Source: Candidatus Zixiibacteriota bacterium (lineage in GTDB: Bacteria > Zixibacteria > MSB-5A5 > GN15 > FEB-12). From it: a stretch of 64,000 bases of DNA. Shown piece by piece: positions 35,834-43,019 of the stretch. Every line of letters begins with the position of its first letter. Within the stretch, counting starts at the first letter, position 1. Below the pieces are notes generated by a model. The model ran no database searches. It was not told the origin of the DNA and saw only the letters and a list, made by a program, of their open reading frames with translations. The DNA lies in the NCBI GenBank assembly GCA_040753875.1, contig JBFMDV010000005.1:241142-305141 (forward strand), given 5' to 3'. The position numbers and the translations under genes were made by a program.

Positions 35834-36669
35834 AGACCGTAACTACAATCAACGGGCGCACGGTGAGCCGTCTGGACGCCCGAGTCTCGGTGTTCGATAA
35901 TGCGCTTCTCTACGCCGAGGGGCTGTTCGAGACATTCCTGGCCATTGGAAATAAGGCGCTGTTCTGCGACGAACACTTGCGGCGCCTGCACCGCGGCGCC
36001 ACTGTCACCGGTTTGCCCGTCCCTGTGTCTGATGCTACGCTCGTGAAATGGATGACGCAGGTTCTCCGAAAACATCCGGCGCACGTCAAGAAACTTCGCC
36101 TGACTGTCACCAGCGGCGAGTCGGCCCGCTGGGCAGGTAAATCGGGAAGGCCGCAGGTGATTCTGAGCGCCTCTCCGCATCGATTTCTGGACAGGCCTTA
36201 TCGATTGCATGTCTCGCCGCTTCGGGTGGACCAGCAGTCTGTCTTTCGACGCATCAAGACGATCTCGTACGCCATCCACGCAGCGGCGATTAGGCAGGCA
36301 ATGCAGAGAAGGTGCGATGACGCGCTGCTTCTGAACGAAGCCGGCAACCTGGCCGAAGTAACCTCGGCCAATATCTTCTGGGTGAAGAAGCGAAAAATCT
36401 ATACACCACCACTTTCCGCCGGCTGTCTTGAGGGCGTCACGCGGGGAATTGTGATGCGCGAAGCCGAGAAGCTCGGCTTGTCGGTCGAAGAACGAAATGG
36501 TACCCTTCACGGCCTGGCCAACGTCGATGAAGTATTTATTTCGAGCTCCCTCAAGCTAGTTGCCCCTGTATCGCTGATCATCGATGGCCGCCGCCAGTAC
36601 CACTTTCGACCCGGACCGGTGACTGCCGTATTGGATCGGCATTTCCGATCGGCACTCGCGGGTATCTGA
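35830..36669 (+). CDS. pabC: Aminodeoxychorismate lyase (class IV PLP aminotransferase fold)
   Basis: Converts aminodeoxychorismate to 4-aminobenzoate and pyruvate. The 279 residues show the fold-type IV marks: VFDNALLYAEGLFETF at the N-terminus, the PLP Lys143 in RIKTISY, DALLLNEAGNLAEVTSANIFW, and CLEGVTRGIVM. Coupling to pabB (ATGA overlap) is the main reason to prefer PabC over a branched-chain aminotransferase or D-amino-acid transaminase, which share these motifs. Confidence 0.9.
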   Translation: MKTVTTINGRTVSRLDARVSVFDNALLYAEGLFETFLAIGNKALFCDEHLRRLHRGATVTGLPVPVSDATLVKWMTQVLRKHPAHVKKLRLTVTSGESARWAGKSGRPQVILSASPHRFLDRPYRLHVSPLRVDQQSVFRRIKTISYAIHAAAIRQAMQRRCDDALLLNEAGNLAEVTSANIFWVKKRKIYTPPLSAGCLEGVTRGIVMREAEKLGLSVEERNGTLHGLANVDEVFISSSLKLVAPVSLIIDGRRQYHFRPGPVTAVLDRHFRSALAGI

Positions 36670-36715
36670 ATTAGAGCGGCCTCTATCATCACAGTGCCGC
36701 CGCGACTGTTTTATT

Positions 36716-36745
36716 TTGACTTGTTGTTTCGGGCCCTTCTATACT
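36716..36745 (+). promoter_or_regulatory. Probable sigma-70 promoter of the outer-membrane protein gene
   Basis: TTGACT (36716-36721), an 18-base spacer and TATACT (36740-36745). Transcription would begin near 36752, only a few bases before an ATG at 36755, which supports translation from the next ATG at 36779. Confidence 0.65.
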
Positions 36746-36778
36746 CAACCCACGATGGAAAAGCACAGAGGATTCGGA

Positions 36779-37639
36779 ATGGCCAGGGCATTCGCCTCGG
36801 CAACAGTCATCGGTCTGGCAGGTTGCGTCCTGTTTGCCGGCACGACAATAGGCGCCGACCGCCGCGAGACCGATTGGCGCGACGAGCGAGACCAACGTGT
36901 GCGGCCCAACCGGCCGTCGCTGTACGATGTCCCGCCGCGAGTACTGATCGACATACCTACCGCCGGGACATTTCCCCGTGGTCATTATGATATCGGCATC
37001 CGGCTGTACCCCAATGGCGGCGCCATTGGCTACACCGACATTGGCCTGTCCAGCCGGTTGCTCATCGGCATATCGTACGGTGCGGAAGATGCGATCTCAA
37101 ACCGGAGTCCCCGCTGGAACCCCGATATCGAGTTCAGTGTCAAGTTCCGGATCGTTGACGAGCTGGAATACTTCCCTGCCATTTCGGTCGGGTTTTCGTC
37201 ACAGGGGGATGGCGCCTGGAACAAAGATTATCAGCGCTACGCGTACAAGTCACGCGGGTTCTATGCCGTCGCCAGCCGGGGCATCTATTTCTACAAGTGG
37301 ACCTCGGGCTGGCATGCGGGCATCAACTACTCCTATGAGAAAAAGGTTGATGAGGACGCCAACATCAACATCTTCGGTGGGTTCGACGCCACCTTCGACT
37401 ATAATGTCGCGCTGCTGCTCGAATACGACGCCGCCATCAACGACGATCGCTCGACATTGCCCGACGATACACCGTACCTGTTCTCAGGGAAAGGGCGAGG
37501 TTACCTGAACGCCTCGGTGAAATGGCTGTTCACGGACAATCTGGAACTCGAAGTAATGTTCAAAGATTTGCTGGTGAATCGCCGTGAGTCGGATACATTC
37601 TCGCGCGAAGTGCGCATGACCTATATCGATCGATTCTGA
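36779..37639 (+). CDS. Putative outer-membrane beta-barrel protein
   Basis: A 286-residue protein with a signal peptide (MARAFASATVIG..., cleavage near residue 26). The mature part is made of amphipathic strands rich in Tyr, Gly and Asp (GHYDIGIRLYPNGG, LLIGISYGAEDAISN, GWHAGINYSY, NVALLLEYDAAIND, YLNASVKWLFTDNLELEVMFKDLL) and ends in YIDRF. The PDIEFSVKFRI / AISVGFSSQG pattern resembles YjbH-like or related barrel families, but I cannot assign one. The ATG at 36779 has AGAGGA six bases upstream and gives a compact signal peptide; earlier ATGs at 36716 and 36755 do not. Confidence 0.75.
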   Translation: MARAFASATVIGLAGCVLFAGTTIGADRRETDWRDERDQRVRPNRPSLYDVPPRVLIDIPTAGTFPRGHYDIGIRLYPNGGAIGYTDIGLSSRLLIGISYGAEDAISNRSPRWNPDIEFSVKFRIVDELEYFPAISVGFSSQGDGAWNKDYQRYAYKSRGFYAVASRGIYFYKWTSGWHAGINYSYEKKVDEDANINIFGGFDATFDYNVALLLEYDAAINDDRSTLPDDTPYLFSGKGRGYLNASVKWLFTDNLELEVMFKDLLVNRRESDTFSREVRMTYIDRF

Positions 37640-37658
37640 TCCGGGCGGTCGCGCCGGA
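37640..37658. terminator. Weak hairpin between convergent genes
   Basis: TCCGG and CCGGA arms (37640-37644, 37654-37658) with two further pairs possible. It fills the 23-base gap between the outer-membrane gene and the creatininase-family gene. There is no T run, so termination is uncertain. Confidence 0.3.
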
Positions 37659-37662
37659 TGAC

Positions 37663-38397
37663 TTAGAATCCGGCCTGCCGCCAGCGCCCCAGCACCATCT
37701 CGGCGAAATCCCCTACGGTCTGAACCAACTTGTCGCGGTACTGCTTGGCCTTGGCCAGGTCGAATTCGGGGTATCCTTCCCCTTCCTGATACAGGAGGAT
37801 CGTCCCAGGCACCGGATAGATGTCGGCTCCGGGCCGCATATAGTATGCGAGTTTGGGATCGTATGCGTCCTTGTCCAGGAGCGAGGGGTCGAGAGCATGC
37901 ACGACGGCGGCTTCATCGGTGCCTGCGTGTCCGCCCACGTGCCCGAAAAATTCCTTGGTCATGTCATGACACAGTTCCCACCAGTGGATCACAGCCACGC
38001 AAGAATTGTGTTGCCGATGGAAATCAGCGGCCACCGTCTTGAGCGCACTGTTGTTGCCGCCGTGGCCGTTCATGATAATAACATAGCGAAAACCGACATC
38101 GGCCAGGGAGACCAGGATGTCGCCAACATACGCGCCGAACGTCTTTTCGTCGATCGTGCACCCCCCGTTGTAGCGATACAGTGACCGCGTGATGCCGTAA
38201 TTCACTGTCGGCGCGACAAGCGCGTTCAGCCGCTCGCCGATGCCACCGGCGATAACCTCGGGTATGAAGATATCGGTCCCAAGGCAGGCCGAGCCGTGCG
38301 CCTCAACCGTTCCGACCGGCAGGATAACTGTTGTGATAGTGGCGGGAACCAACTCCCGCACTTTGAGCCAACTCAGATGATGCAGCCGGCGCTCCAT
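37663..38397 (-). CDS. Creatininase-family amidohydrolase
   Basis: A 244-residue cytoplasmic metalloenzyme. The metal ligands of the family are present: Glu32, His34 and Asp42 in PVGTVEAHGSACLGTD, the NGHGGNNSAL loop near residue 110, and GGHAGTDEAAVV with the catalytic Glu. The family includes creatinine amidohydrolase, mycofactocin MftE and riboflavin-pathway ArfB, so the substrate is open. No mycofactocin or F420 genes are adjacent. It is coupled to the DUF2064 gene by a one-base overlap (TGATG). Confidence 0.88.
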   Translation of the reverse strand: MERRLHHLSWLKVRELVPATITTVILPVGTVEAHGSACLGTDIFIPEVIAGGIGERLNALVAPTVNYGITRSLYRYNGGCTIDEKTFGAYVGDILVSLADVGFRYVIIMNGHGGNNSALKTVAADFHRQHNSCVAVIHWWELCHDMTKEFFGHVGGHAGTDEAAVVHALDPSLLDKDAYDPKLAYYMRPGADIYPVPGTILLYQEGEGYPEFDLAKAKQYRDKLVQTVGDFAEMVLGRWRQAGF

Positions 38398-39146
38398 CAG
38401 GGCTCCAGGCGGGCGAGGATCCGCTCCATGACCTTTTCCGTCTCGCGAGCCGTGGCTTCATCCCCTTCGAACCGGCACTGATTGATATCCCGCGCCATGG
38501 TCTCCAGATATTCCGGCGACTCGACACAGTACCATATCTCCAGTTCTGACCACGAGAGCTTCTCCTGTGTGAATGCTTCGGCCACGTCGGAGTAGATGTG
38601 GGGCGACCGCCAGTCAAACTGGGCGATCGGTATGCGGTACGCGCCGGACATGCCGATCGTGTAATAGCGTCCCTCCGGCGTGGGACCGAATACCGCATCC
38701 GATTCTTTCAGCATTTTGAGCGCGGTCTTCATCATCGATGCAGTAATGGTCGGCGTGCGACTGCCTATGACCAGTACGTGCTTGTAACCGGAGTTGAAGC
38801 AGTCCGTGAACACGTGTTCGAGCCGGGTCCCCCACCGTTCCTTTTCCTGCTCGTAGGCGGTATAGTGCTCTTTGAACGCCTCGCCGAGCTTGCCGTTCAA
38901 TCTGGTCGACAGATACTCAGTGACGATCTTGATGAGCCGCTTGCGATCCGGCTCCCCCATATAGTACAGTCGCGTGTCCGCCGTGGGCACGTCCAGCGCG
39001 TTCGTGACCGTGTCGGTGATGAACGCCTGGTGCAGAAAGCGAAGGTCATCCCCTTTGATGATGCCGAAATCCATGCTGGAGCCGTCTTCCGTGGGCTCCT
39101 GCACACAGATGGCAATGACGGAGTCGATCTTTTTCCTTAACGCCAT
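38397..39146 (-). CDS. DUF2064-type nucleotidyl/glycosyl-transferase-like protein
   Basis: A 249-residue protein. The second half follows the DUF2064 (TIGR04282-like) pattern: RLEHVFTDCFNSGYKHVLVIGSRTPTI, AVFGPTPEGRYYTIGMSG, FDWRSPHIYSDVAEAF. In typical members the metal-binding segment reads GSDSP and DGGYYLIG; here Asp is replaced by Arg (GSRTP) and DGG by EGR, so catalysis may be altered. The N-terminal third is divergent. The start at 39146 (MALRKK) lies about 30 bases after a strong promoter; an apparent upstream extension would cross that promoter and is rejected. Function with creatininase is unknown. Confidence 0.7.
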   Translation of the reverse strand: MALRKKIDSVIAICVQEPTEDGSSMDFGIIKGDDLRFLHQAFITDTVTNALDVPTADTRLYYMGEPDRKRLIKIVTEYLSTRLNGKLGEAFKEHYTAYEQEKERWGTRLEHVFTDCFNSGYKHVLVIGSRTPTITASMMKTALKMLKESDAVFGPTPEGRYYTIGMSGAYRIPIAQFDWRSPHIYSDVAEAFTQEKLSWSELEIWYCVESPEYLETMARDINQCRFEGDEATARETEKVMERILARLEP

Positions 39147-39182
39147 GGGCCTGTATGATTCGTTAGTACTACCTCTGCGCCG

Positions 39183-39211
39183 AATATATGCCCGCCCATA
39201 GGCCGCGTCAA
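39183..39211 (-). promoter_or_regulatory. Strong sigma-70-type promoter of the DUF2064-creatininase operon
   Basis: On the minus strand TTGACG (39211-39206), a 17-base spacer and TATATT (39188-39183), with transcription expected near 39176 and a leader of about 30 bases. The remainder of 39147-39240 shows only a run of eight A just after the ccdA stop. Confidence 0.65.
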
Positions 39212-39240
39212 GCGCACCGGCCATCAAGCCGCATTTTTTT

Positions 39241-39981
39241 TCAGCCGATGTTCTGCAGCGAAGGGAACAGATCCAGCAGGTAACCCGAGAGTCGTTGCAG
39301 CAGGTCAAAGAATATCAGCACACCGACGATCATGAGCAGCGCACCGGAGACGATCTCGATCGCGCGGAAATGGCGCTTGACAAAGCCGAACGCTCCGATG
39401 AGATAGTTGAACAGAAGCGCGGTGAGGATGAACGGTATCCCCAGTCCGGCCGAATAGAACGACAGCAACAGCACGCCCTGGGCGGTGGAGTTCTGCTGTG
39501 AGGCCAGCGTGAGGATGGCCGCCAGGATCGGCCCGATACACGGGGTCCAGCCGAACGCAAACGCCATCCCGATTATCACAGACCCAAGAAGCCCAGATTT
39601 GCGCTCGCCCGCGTGGAAGCGCTTTTCGTAATTCAGCCACTTGATCCGGAACACACCGGCCACGTGCAGGCCGAAGACAAACACGATTGCCCCGGCCACT
39701 TTGCTGAATATCCCCTTGTATTTGATGATCGCGCCGATCTGCGGCGCCAGCGCGCCGAAGAAAATGAACACGAGCGAGAAACCCACGACAAAAAAGATGG
39801 TATTGAGCGCGATCTTCCAGGTGTGCGAGCGCGCCTTGTCCGGCGTGGTGAGGTCCTCGATGGAGACACCCGAAATGAAGGAAAGATACCCGGGGATCAG
39901 GGGCAGAACGCACGGCGACAAAAACGACAGAAGGCCGGCAATCACCGCGGTCGGTATTTCGACGGTAGGCTGGTCAAACAA
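39241..39981 (-). CDS. ccdA: Cytochrome c biogenesis / thiol-disulfide transport protein CcdA
   Basis: A 246-residue inner-membrane protein of six helices. The two redox cysteines lie in FLSPCVLPLIPGYLSFISG (helix 1) and FGWTPCIGPILAAIL (helix 4), as in CcdA and the DsbD core. It carries electrons from cytoplasmic thioredoxin to the periplasm for cytochrome c maturation or disulfide isomerisation. No other cytochrome genes are next to it. A thioredoxin gene lies 2.5 kb upstream on the same strand. Confidence 0.94.
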   Translation of the reverse strand: MFDQPTVEIPTAVIAGLLSFLSPCVLPLIPGYLSFISGVSIEDLTTPDKARSHTWKIALNTIFFVVGFSLVFIFFGALAPQIGAIIKYKGIFSKVAGAIVFVFGLHVAGVFRIKWLNYEKRFHAGERKSGLLGSVIIGMAFAFGWTPCIGPILAAILTLASQQNSTAQGVLLLSFYSAGLGIPFILTALLFNYLIGAFGFVKRHFRAIEIVSGALLMIVGVLIFFDLLQRLSGYLLDLFPSLQNIG

Positions 39982-40039
39982 TGGAACCTCGCTCAGTTTC
40001 TCGTTTCACGTGGACGGTTGGGGATAGATGATGTTGATT

Positions 40040-41302
40040 TTATGAACGACGCTCGCGCAACCGGCCGACGATCTCATTCTTGATGATCTGCAACAGCTTG
40101 TCCGGATCTATCTTGGCGGCAATTCGTTCGGCGAGTTGCGACGCCAGTTCCGCGGCCAATTGACGCGTGAACAATTCCACCTGCGCCGGATTCACTTTCT
40201 CGAGCGTTTCCTCCCAGGACAACTGCGTGCCCGGAGACTGGGCGCGAGGCTTCGCGTCTTCTACCATGATATTCTCGCCCTCGGTGGAACGGATACGTTC
40301 GATCTCTTTCTTGAACTCATCGATGAATTTTTCCACTCCCACGGTCGAACGGGACGATCCGCCGGTTGGTGCGGCCGGTTTTTCGCCCTTCGTCGCGGGC
40401 GCCGGTGTGACCGGGTCGACAAGGGTCGACGGATCCGTGAAATTGAGATCGAAGCTGTCTGGTCCGGGCGCCTTGGCCGGCGCTTTGCCGCCGGCTCCCT
40501 TGGACTGGCCGTCATCGCGCATCGACTTAACGAACCAGTCGTAGTCGTGCACTTCATCCTTGCGCTCGAATTGCATGGCGTTCGGGTCATGCAGCCCGTA
40601 CTGATCGGACATGATCTCGAGCTTGCTGGTACCCGACATTTTCGGCTTGTCCGGCTTCCTGGGTGGGGCCGCTTTGGAAATCTCGGCACTTTCATCGCGG
40701 ATCATCAACGATTCTACCCGCGTCGAGTCGGAATGTTCATCATGCGGCCGGGTCTCTTGTTCGAAACCGGGGGTATGACCGCTGTTGGCGGTCGGCGGTA
40801 CCTTGAGGTGCGTCGTCGTGCGTTCAAGTACCTCGGATGCGGTGACGTCAATGCGATCCAGTCCCAGTGCGGCATCCAGGAGTTCGTCATCGAGACCGCC
40901 GGTACCAAAAGGGTTCGGCCCGGAACGGCCGCCCGAAGTATCACCCTGACCGGAGAAGGTCATCACTTTCTGAAGCAGATCGAGCGGGTCCAGCGGGCGC
41001 GACACCACGACCTCCGGTGGGAGTGGAAGGTCGGCTTTGTCCTCACGTTCGATCAGGACCAGTGGGATCGATGCTGTCTTGGGGTCTGATTGGATTCGCT
41101 CGAACAACGGATGGCGGTCATCACCGGCCAGGCCGGCATCAAGAACAATGAGATCAGGTCGTGAGAGTTCGAGTACCTCGCGGGCCTTCTCCGCATTCAC
41201 GACGGCGATCACTTCGAAACCGCTCTGGCGCAAAACCGCTTCGGCCACTTGCCGGACCGCATCAGCTCCCTCCGCCAGCAGGACTCGTCTGCGCGTTGCC
41301 AC
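40040..41302 (-). CDS. Receiver-domain protein with long disordered linker
   Basis: A 420-residue soluble protein. Residues about 5-118 form a receiver-like domain with the acceptor Asp in LIVLDAGLAGDD, but only one acid remains after beta-1 (LLAEGAD) and the beta-5 Lys is Arg (VVSRPLDP), so the phosphorylation pocket is incomplete. Residues about 120-340 are rich in Pro, Ser, Lys and Asp and look disordered. The C-terminus (about 345-420; SWEETLEKVNPAQVELFTRQLAAELASQLAERIAAKI) is a helical segment like those ending some myxobacterial-type receiver proteins. The start is a GTG immediately after the rhomboid stop. Function unknown. Confidence 0.72.
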   Translation of the reverse strand: MATRRRVLLAEGADAVRQVAEAVLRQSGFEVIAVVNAEKAREVLELSRPDLIVLDAGLAGDDRHPLFERIQSDPKTASIPLVLIEREDKADLPLPPEVVVSRPLDPLDLLQKVMTFSGQGDTSGGRSGPNPFGTGGLDDELLDAALGLDRIDVTASEVLERTTTHLKVPPTANSGHTPGFEQETRPHDEHSDSTRVESLMIRDESAEISKAAPPRKPDKPKMSGTSKLEIMSDQYGLHDPNAMQFERKDEVHDYDWFVKSMRDDGQSKGAGGKAPAKAPGPDSFDLNFTDPSTLVDPVTPAPATKGEKPAAPTGGSSRSTVGVEKFIDEFKKEIERIRSTEGENIMVEDAKPRAQSPGTQLSWEETLEKVNPAQVELFTRQLAAELASQLAERIAAKIDPDKLLQIIKNEIVGRLRERRS

Positions 41303-42133
41303 TCATCGCTCCCGGTGTTCGTTGTGTTTGGACAGGTGCGAGGATGCCTCTTCCAGGAATTTCCGCTCCGCCTTGGTCAGATTCTCCATGCCGACTTCGT
41401 TGATCTTGTCCAGTATGGCATCCACTCGACGCATGATCTCATCCGCCTCATGGCGTCGTTTTTCCAGTTTAGACGCCTTGCGGCGGTAGCGCAAGTCTTT
41501 TAATCGGCGACCCAGCCAGTTCCACCGCCAATCCATTTTGAGGTAGATAAGTCCGCACAGCGCCCCACCCAAATGGGCCATGTGAGCAACATGTTCGCCG
41601 CCGAGGAGAACTCCCAACACCAGCATTCCCGGCACGAACCACTTGACTTTGATCGGCAGCAGGAAATACAGGTAGACATATCGATTCGGGAACATCAGCC
41701 AATATGCCACAAGCACGCCGAAGATTGCTCCCGATGCACCTACCACCGGAATCTGTTGATGGGGGAAAACCGCCAGCGTGAGTGCTGCGCCGGCCAGACC
41801 GCAGAGGAAATAGAATCGGGCGAAAGCCCTGGTTCCCCAGGTGAACTCAATCTCGGTGCCAAACATCCACAGCGCGAGCAGATTGAAGAAGACGTGCCCC
41901 AGCCCGCCGTGGACGAACATATACGTCAGAGGTTGATAGAATGTCCGGTAGAACTCCGTCAGGAAAAGCGCCGGCGTGAACCCGAGGTAGGCCGGAATCT
42001 GCGGCAGGAAATACTGCGCTATGAACACCCCACCGTTCAACAGCAACATCACCTTGATGAACGGTGATATAGCCCCAGGGCCCAGGCTCACCTGGCCCCC
42101 CAATTGAGGGTCACTATGTCGATTCCAACTCAT
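41303..42133 (-). CDS. Rhomboid-family intramembrane serine protease
   Basis: A 276-residue membrane protein with about six helices. It has the catalytic Ser134 in VVGASGAIFG and His187 in HMAHLGGAL, plus the oxyanion-side HGGLGHVFFNLLALWMFG near residue 80. Such enzymes cut transmembrane segments of other proteins. After the last helix there is a charged cytoplasmic tail of about 75 residues (about 200-276), rich in Lys, Arg and Glu, probably coiled-coil. Its stop touches the GTG of the receiver-domain gene, so the two are co-expressed. Confidence 0.93.
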   Translation of the reverse strand: MSWNRHSDPQLGGQVSLGPGAISPFIKVMLLLNGGVFIAQYFLPQIPAYLGFTPALFLTEFYRTFYQPLTYMFVHGGLGHVFFNLLALWMFGTEIEFTWGTRAFARFYFLCGLAGAALTLAVFPHQQIPVVGASGAIFGVLVAYWLMFPNRYVYLYFLLPIKVKWFVPGMLVLGVLLGGEHVAHMAHLGGALCGLIYLKMDWRWNWLGRRLKDLRYRRKASKLEKRRHEADEIMRRVDAILDKINEVGMENLTKAERKFLEEASSHLSKHNEHRER

Positions 42134-42200
42134 GTACTGTCTATTATCGACCGGTCGGTCATTCTGCTTATGGCGCCTTCTGAGCTTTGGACTACGGTCC

Positions 42201-42377
42201 TCAGTTGGGATCGCCTGAAGACGGATTCGCGGGCGGCTTCTCTTTCTTGTCTCCCTCCGGGAGTTCGCAACTGGCGTTCATTCACGTAGGCACGCCGAAA
42301 CGCGGCAGCACTTTGGTCACCAGCAGAAGCCAGACGACAACGAACACCAGAATCGACAAGAGATCGTACCAATCCAC
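42201..42377 (-). CDS. Candidate 58-residue membrane selenoprotein (in-frame TGA read as Sec)
   Basis: A GTG at 42375-42377 (GGGGA about nine bases upstream, in-frame TAA two codons before) opens a frame that encodes an N-terminal helix VDWYDLLSILVFVVVWLLLV, then TKVLPRFGVPT, then TGA at 42282-42284. The same frame continues MNASCELPEGDKKEKPP... for 26 more codons to a TGA at 42201-42203. If the first TGA is selenocysteine (position 32), the product has one membrane helix, a T-U-M-N-A-S-C redox motif and a hydrophilic tail. A hairpin with a G-starting loop lies 18 bases after the TGA. It sits between thioredoxin and rhomboid genes. If Sec is not inserted, the product is a 31-residue membrane peptide. 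No sel genes are in the window. Confidence 0.55.
42251..42263 (-). promoter_or_regulatory. SECIS-like hairpin downstream of the in-frame TGA
   Basis: On the minus strand CTCCC-GGA-GGGAG forms a perfect 5-bp stem with a three-base loop starting with G. The loop begins 23 bases after the TGA at 42284-42282, inside the spacing usually given for bacterial SECIS elements. Confidence 0.45.
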
Positions 42378-42479
42378 GAATTACATCCCCAAATTCAGGA
42401 GCGTTAACCCAGACGACGGTCGAAGGTAACCTCAAAAAGTATAATGACTTGGGGAGATATGAAGTTCCCGTGCGAGGCA

Positions 42480-42505
42480 GGGTCGGGATGGTTTGTACCC
42501 GACCC
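42480..42505. repeat. Palindrome between thioredoxin and the small membrane gene
   Basis: GGGTCGGG (42480-42487) and CCCGACCC (42498-42505) pair over 8 bp around a ten-base loop, 14 bases past the trxA stop. There is no T run on the minus strand; it may still terminate or stabilise the trxA transcript. A TATACT box at 42443-42438 could start transcription of the small gene, but I found no matching -35. Confidence 0.5.
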
Positions 42506-42518
42506 CGGTCGGTCGCTC

Positions 42519-42845
42519 TTAGGCAAGCACTTTCTCAAGCCGCGAGACCAATTGCGCCTTGGGAATGGCGCCGATGACCTGGTCGACCACCTGACCATTG
42601 CGGAAGAACAGAAGCGAAGGGATCGACATGATGTTGTACTTTCCGGCAGTCCGGCCATTGGCATCAACATCAAGCTTCGCCACCTTTACCTTGTCTCCCA
42701 TTTCCTTGGCGACTTCCTCCAGGATCGGCGCGATCATCTTACAGGGTCCGCACCACGTGGCCCAGAAATCGACCACTACCGGCTTATCTGACTGCAAGAC
42801 TTCCTTCTCAAAGGACGCGTCGGTAATCTCAACAGGCTTACTCAT
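42519..42845 (-). CDS. trxA: Thioredoxin
   Basis: A 108-residue disulfide reductase. The active site WCGPC is at 31-35 within VDFWATWCGPCKMIAP; the cis-proline loop is IMSIPSLLFFRNG and the end is VSRLEKVLA. Length and motifs are those of ordinary TrxA with no signal peptide, so it acts in the cytoplasm. It is downstream of the large activase-dehydratase gene with a 174-base gap. That gap may hold a promoter: TTGTGT and TATATT boxes are visible, but the -35 is poor. The candidate selenoprotein lies just after it. Confidence 0.97.
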   Translation of the reverse strand: MSKPVEITDASFEKEVLQSDKPVVVDFWATWCGPCKMIAPILEEVAKEMGDKVKVAKLDVDANGRTAGKYNIMSIPSLLFFRNGQVVDQVIGAIPKAQLVSRLEKVLA

Positions 42846-43019
42846 TCAAAACCTCCATCTTCAATTCTCATTATCGTTCTCATGTCGCCTTGAAACAATC
42901 CGGGGCAACCGAGGTTCCCCCGGTCGGTGCGCTGCTTCGGGCGTCCGGCAGTCCCACGCGTTGGATGGGAATATATAGGTAGACTTTGCTTAGACACAAC
43001 GACAATGATACACCTGGGC

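Noticed and set aside
39147..39308. N-terminal extension of the DUF2064 protein by 54 codons
   Set aside because: The extension is Cys/Arg-rich and covers a clear TTGACG-N17-TATATT promoter; the ATG at 39146 begins the recognisable part.
42130..42435. A 101-codon minus-strand open frame over the candidate selenoprotein
   Set aside because: It is Arg/Ser-rich with no domain signal or ribosome site and lies in a different frame from the membrane-helix reading; it is the shadow of the small gene.
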